NCBI RefSeq assembly: GCF_900683735.1
Contig: NZ_LR215979.1
Span: 620,001-684,000, forward strand
DNA length: 64,000 bases
Direction of reading: 5' to 3'
Origin: Fusobacterium ulcerans ATCC 49185
GTDB taxonomy: Bacteria; Fusobacteriota; Fusobacteriia; Fusobacteriales; Fusobacteriaceae
The notes beneath the pieces were generated by a model. The model ran no database searches. It was not told the DNA's origin and saw only the letters and a list, made by a program, of their open reading frames with translations. Positions 60,280-64,000 of this stretch are shown here, piece by piece. The position numbers were made by a program, and so were the translations under genes. The stretch's first letter is position 1, and each line of letters begins with the position of its first letter.

Positions 60280-61632
60280 CTATACAGTAACATCTCTTAT
60301 CCATTTTAAAGTTTTATATCTGAATAATGAAGAAGCAAGTTTTATAACTTCTGAAAAATCTGCTATTCCAACCAAAATATAAACAGGGACTTTGTAATAT
60401 GCTCCAATGAAAGCCACTGGAACAGCATAGAACCATAGTGGAAATATGTCTAAACAAAATGCAACTTTTGTATCTCCTCCTGCTCTGAATAATCCTATAA
60501 GTAGAGTCCAATTAATCATTTTTAGAAAAACAAACATACCAACAGTTCTCATAGTTTTCACAGCCATTATATGTGTTTCTGGTGGCAGATGATACAATGA
60601 AACAATAGTATTAGTAAGACCTTGAACAAGTAAAAGACTAATTATAGCCATTCCAAAAGCTATTTGCAGTATTTTTCTTGAATAGGTAATAACTTTATTT
60701 TTATCTCCCTTTCCAATAGTATGTCCAATTATAACTGAAGCTGAATTAGATATTCCCATAAATAATATAGAAGAAATAGCAGTGATAATATCAGCTATCT
60801 GTACACAGGCTGCTTGTGTAGTTCCAAGTTTTGAATATGCTACTGAAAGAGAAACTACTCCGAGTATCCACAACATTTCTGTAAGAAAAACAGGAGTAGA
60901 AATTTTTATTATTTCTTTTATAAGATTTTTAGGAAGATTTAAATATGATTGGATATTTCCCTTCAAATTAAAATCTTTTTTATAAACTATAAATAAAATA
61001 GTTGAAAGTTCTAACATTCTAGCAATAACAGTTGCTAAAGCAGCTCCCCTTTCTTCTAAACGTGGAAATCCTAAATTACCATATATAAAGCAGTAATTGA
61101 AAAATGTATTTGCAGTAACCCCAATAGAAGCAGATATCATAGGTATTCTAGTAAGCCCCATAGCTCTTAGACAGAAGCCTATGCTAAAAGAGATGGCATA
61201 AAATGTATAAGAAAACAGTGCCCTTCTAATATAAGATACTCCAATAGATAAAACCTGTGGTTCTTTAGTAAAAATTCCAATTATTTTTTCAGCTCCAATA
61301 AAAGTGATAATAGAAAAGATAAGAGAAAGGGTAATACCTGCAAGAACAAGTTTTCCTAATATTCTTCTTATCATTTCAAAGTTTTTTTTACCAAAATATT
61401 GAGCTATAAATACTCCCATACCACTGCACAATCCAAATAAGAAAAGATCCAGTATTCTGTAGACACTGTTGGCAAATCCAACTGCGGCAATAAATTCAGT
61501 TCCTAATCTCCCTATCATCAGATTATCAATAAAGTTTAGTGATGAAGATATGAGCTGCTGTATCATTAAAGGTATTCCAATAGTAAGGAAACTCTTATAA
61601 AATTCAGATAAATCTACTTTTTCTTTTTGCAT
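60280..61632 (-). CDS. MATE family multidrug/Na+ efflux transporter
   Basis: This protein of about 450 aa has 12 membrane segments in two similar halves. Typical MATE features are GIPLMIQQLISSSLNFIDN with MIGRLGTEFIAAVGFANSV at the start, and an equivalent TPVFLTEMLWILGVVSLSVA in the second half. The start at 61632 (MQKEKVDLSEF) is chosen because GGGAGG lies four bases upstream; an earlier in-frame ATG at 61686 lacks a site. It exports drugs or metabolites using an ion gradient; the substrate is unknown. Confidence 0.92.
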   Translation of the reverse strand: MQKEKVDLSEFYKSFLTIGIPLMIQQLISSSLNFIDNLMIGRLGTEFIAAVGFANSVYRILDLFLFGLCSGMGVFIAQYFGKKNFEMIRRILGKLVLAGITLSLIFSIITFIGAEKIIGIFTKEPQVLSIGVSYIRRALFSYTFYAISFSIGFCLRAMGLTRIPMISASIGVTANTFFNYCFIYGNLGFPRLEERGAALATVIARMLELSTILFIVYKKDFNLKGNIQSYLNLPKNLIKEIIKISTPVFLTEMLWILGVVSLSVAYSKLGTTQAACVQIADIITAISSILFMGISNSASVIIGHTIGKGDKNKVITYSRKILQIAFGMAIISLLLVQGLTNTIVSLYHLPPETHIMAVKTMRTVGMFVFLKMINWTLLIGLFRAGGDTKVAFCLDIFPLWFYAVPVAFIGAYYKVPVYILVGIADFSEVIKLASSLFRYKTLKWIRDVTV

Positions 61633-61730
61633 GAATCCTCCCAAGATAAATATGCTATTTAGATATTTTATCAATAAAAAAATCAAAATACAAGAGTCAT
61701 AAAAAGAAAATAAAAAATTGAAAAAAAGTA

Positions 61731-61759
61731 TTGACAGAGAAAAGTAAATGTTTTAATAT
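61731..61759 (+). promoter_or_regulatory. groESL promoter
   Basis: TTGACA (61731-61736), 17 bp, TAATAT (61754-61759), just upstream of the CIRCE element. Confidence 0.8.
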
Positions 61760-61772
61760 GTATATGTAAAAA

Positions 61773-61799
61773 CTAGCACTCGTTATCAATGAGTGCTAA
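61773..61799 (+). promoter_or_regulatory. CIRCE operator (HrcA site)
   Basis: CTAGCACTC and GAGTGCTAA flank a 9-bp spacer, matching CIRCE (TTAGCACTC-N9-GAGTGCTAA) except the first base. HrcA repression of groESL is expected; no hrcA is in the window. Confidence 0.95.
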
Positions 61800-61828
61800 T
61801 AAAAAATAATTAAATGGAGGGATATGTT

Positions 61829-63734
<1,906 letters not shown>

Positions 63735-63750
63735 TTATAATAGAATAATA

Positions 63751-63779
63751 AAAACCTCTCCTTAAAGGAGAGGTTTTTT
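63751..63779. terminator. Intrinsic terminator after groEL
   Basis: AAAACCTCTCC and GGAGAGGTTTT pair around TTAAA, with a T run. The symmetric A/T runs allow function for the convergent gltS as well. Confidence 0.9.
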
Positions 63780-63799
63780 GATTGAGGTTAAAAAAGGGA

Positions 63800-64000
63800 T
63801 TATTTAACCAAATTTATAAAAAATGTGATAATAGCAGCATTGAAAAAATCAATAAATAGTCCACCAACAATAGGAATAACAAAAAATGCTTTAGGTGATG
63901 GTAAATATTTTTCTGTGAGAGCTTCCATATTAGCAAGAGCTTTTGGAGTAGTACCAAAACCACATCCACAGTGTCCACCTGTCATAACAGCAGCATCATA
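63800..64000 (-). CDS. gltS: Sodium/glutamate symporter (C-terminal 66 residues; N-terminus beyond window)
   Basis: The minus-strand frame from the right edge to the stop at 63800 encodes the end of GltS. It includes GGHCGCGFGTTPKALANMEA, then LTEKYLPSPKAFFVIPIVGG and FIDFFNAAIITFF. These match the conserved last segments of the Na+-dependent glutamate carrier. Being partial, its start and control cannot be seen. Confidence 0.9.
   Translation of the reverse strand, partial: YDAAVMTGGHCGCGFGTTPKALANMEALTEKYLPSPKAFFVIPIVGGLFIDFFNAAIITFFINLVK

Noticed and set aside
61814..61828. Upstream ATG start for groES
   Set aside because: It overlaps the GGAGGG ribosome site and adds five residues not expected in GroES; the GTG at 61829 fits.

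Overview
The window is very AT-rich and densely packed, with strong Shine-Dalgarno sites, intrinsic terminators and consensus sigma-70-type promoters. The gene content (gamma-glutamyltransferase, GrdX, peptide uptake and hydrolysis, FeFe hydrogenase fused to rubrerythrin, Wzz-type envelope proteins, duplicated carAB) fits an anaerobic amino-acid-fermenting, Gram-negative-type bacterium. A large-genome Fusobacterium is my best guess; this is inference from gene style, not a database match.

Layout. 1-5.4 kb: an NhaC antiporter (cut by the left edge), a GntR/FCD regulator, a multi-pass transporter and a gamma-glutamyltransferase, with matching TTGTATAC boxes before both outer units. 5.7-9.7 kb: a probable operon of a hemolysin III-type membrane protein, an orphan response regulator, a 48-aa ORF and an acyl-activating/ACP/acyltransferase fusion. 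9.7-11.2 kb: an IS91-type element whose transposase has an in-frame TGA. 11.2-16.6 kb: a CofE-like ligase, a HesB-like selenoprotein gene (in-frame TGA followed by a candidate bSECIS), a second acyl-activating fusion, a degenerate EAL-like protein and GrdX. 16.7-31.1 kb: two carAB operons, each behind a consensus promoter, a U-rich leader peptide ORF and an attenuator; the second CarA has lost its glutaminase triad. Between them lie a patatin phospholipase, a small secreted protein, a YfcC-type transporter under a lysine riboswitch and an M20 amidohydrolase. 31.2-39.8 kb: two divergent Wzz-like genes, a second IS copy, a DUF374 acyltransferase, metG, galU and an EamA transporter. 40-49.9 kb: three tandem pairs of peptide-binding protein plus M20 amidohydrolase, with a deformylase-like gene at the end and two leader-ORF/terminator modules. 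49.9-57.1 kb: yhdT-panF, a P1B metal ATPase with a 28-aa microprotein under twin CsoR-type operators, a perR-like gene with the hydrogenase-rubrerythrin fusion, and csoR. 57.1-64 kb: rsgA (with a short upstream ORF), a GNAT enzyme, a YczE/YitT-type protein, two small or unknown proteins, a MATE transporter, CIRCE-controlled groESL, and the C-terminus of GltS.

The recurring theme is RNA-level control: two pyrimidine-type attenuators, a lysine riboswitch, two attenuator-like modules before peptide-binding protein genes, and a stop-codon/hairpin overlap before rsgA. No tRNA, rRNA or CRISPR array was recognised.
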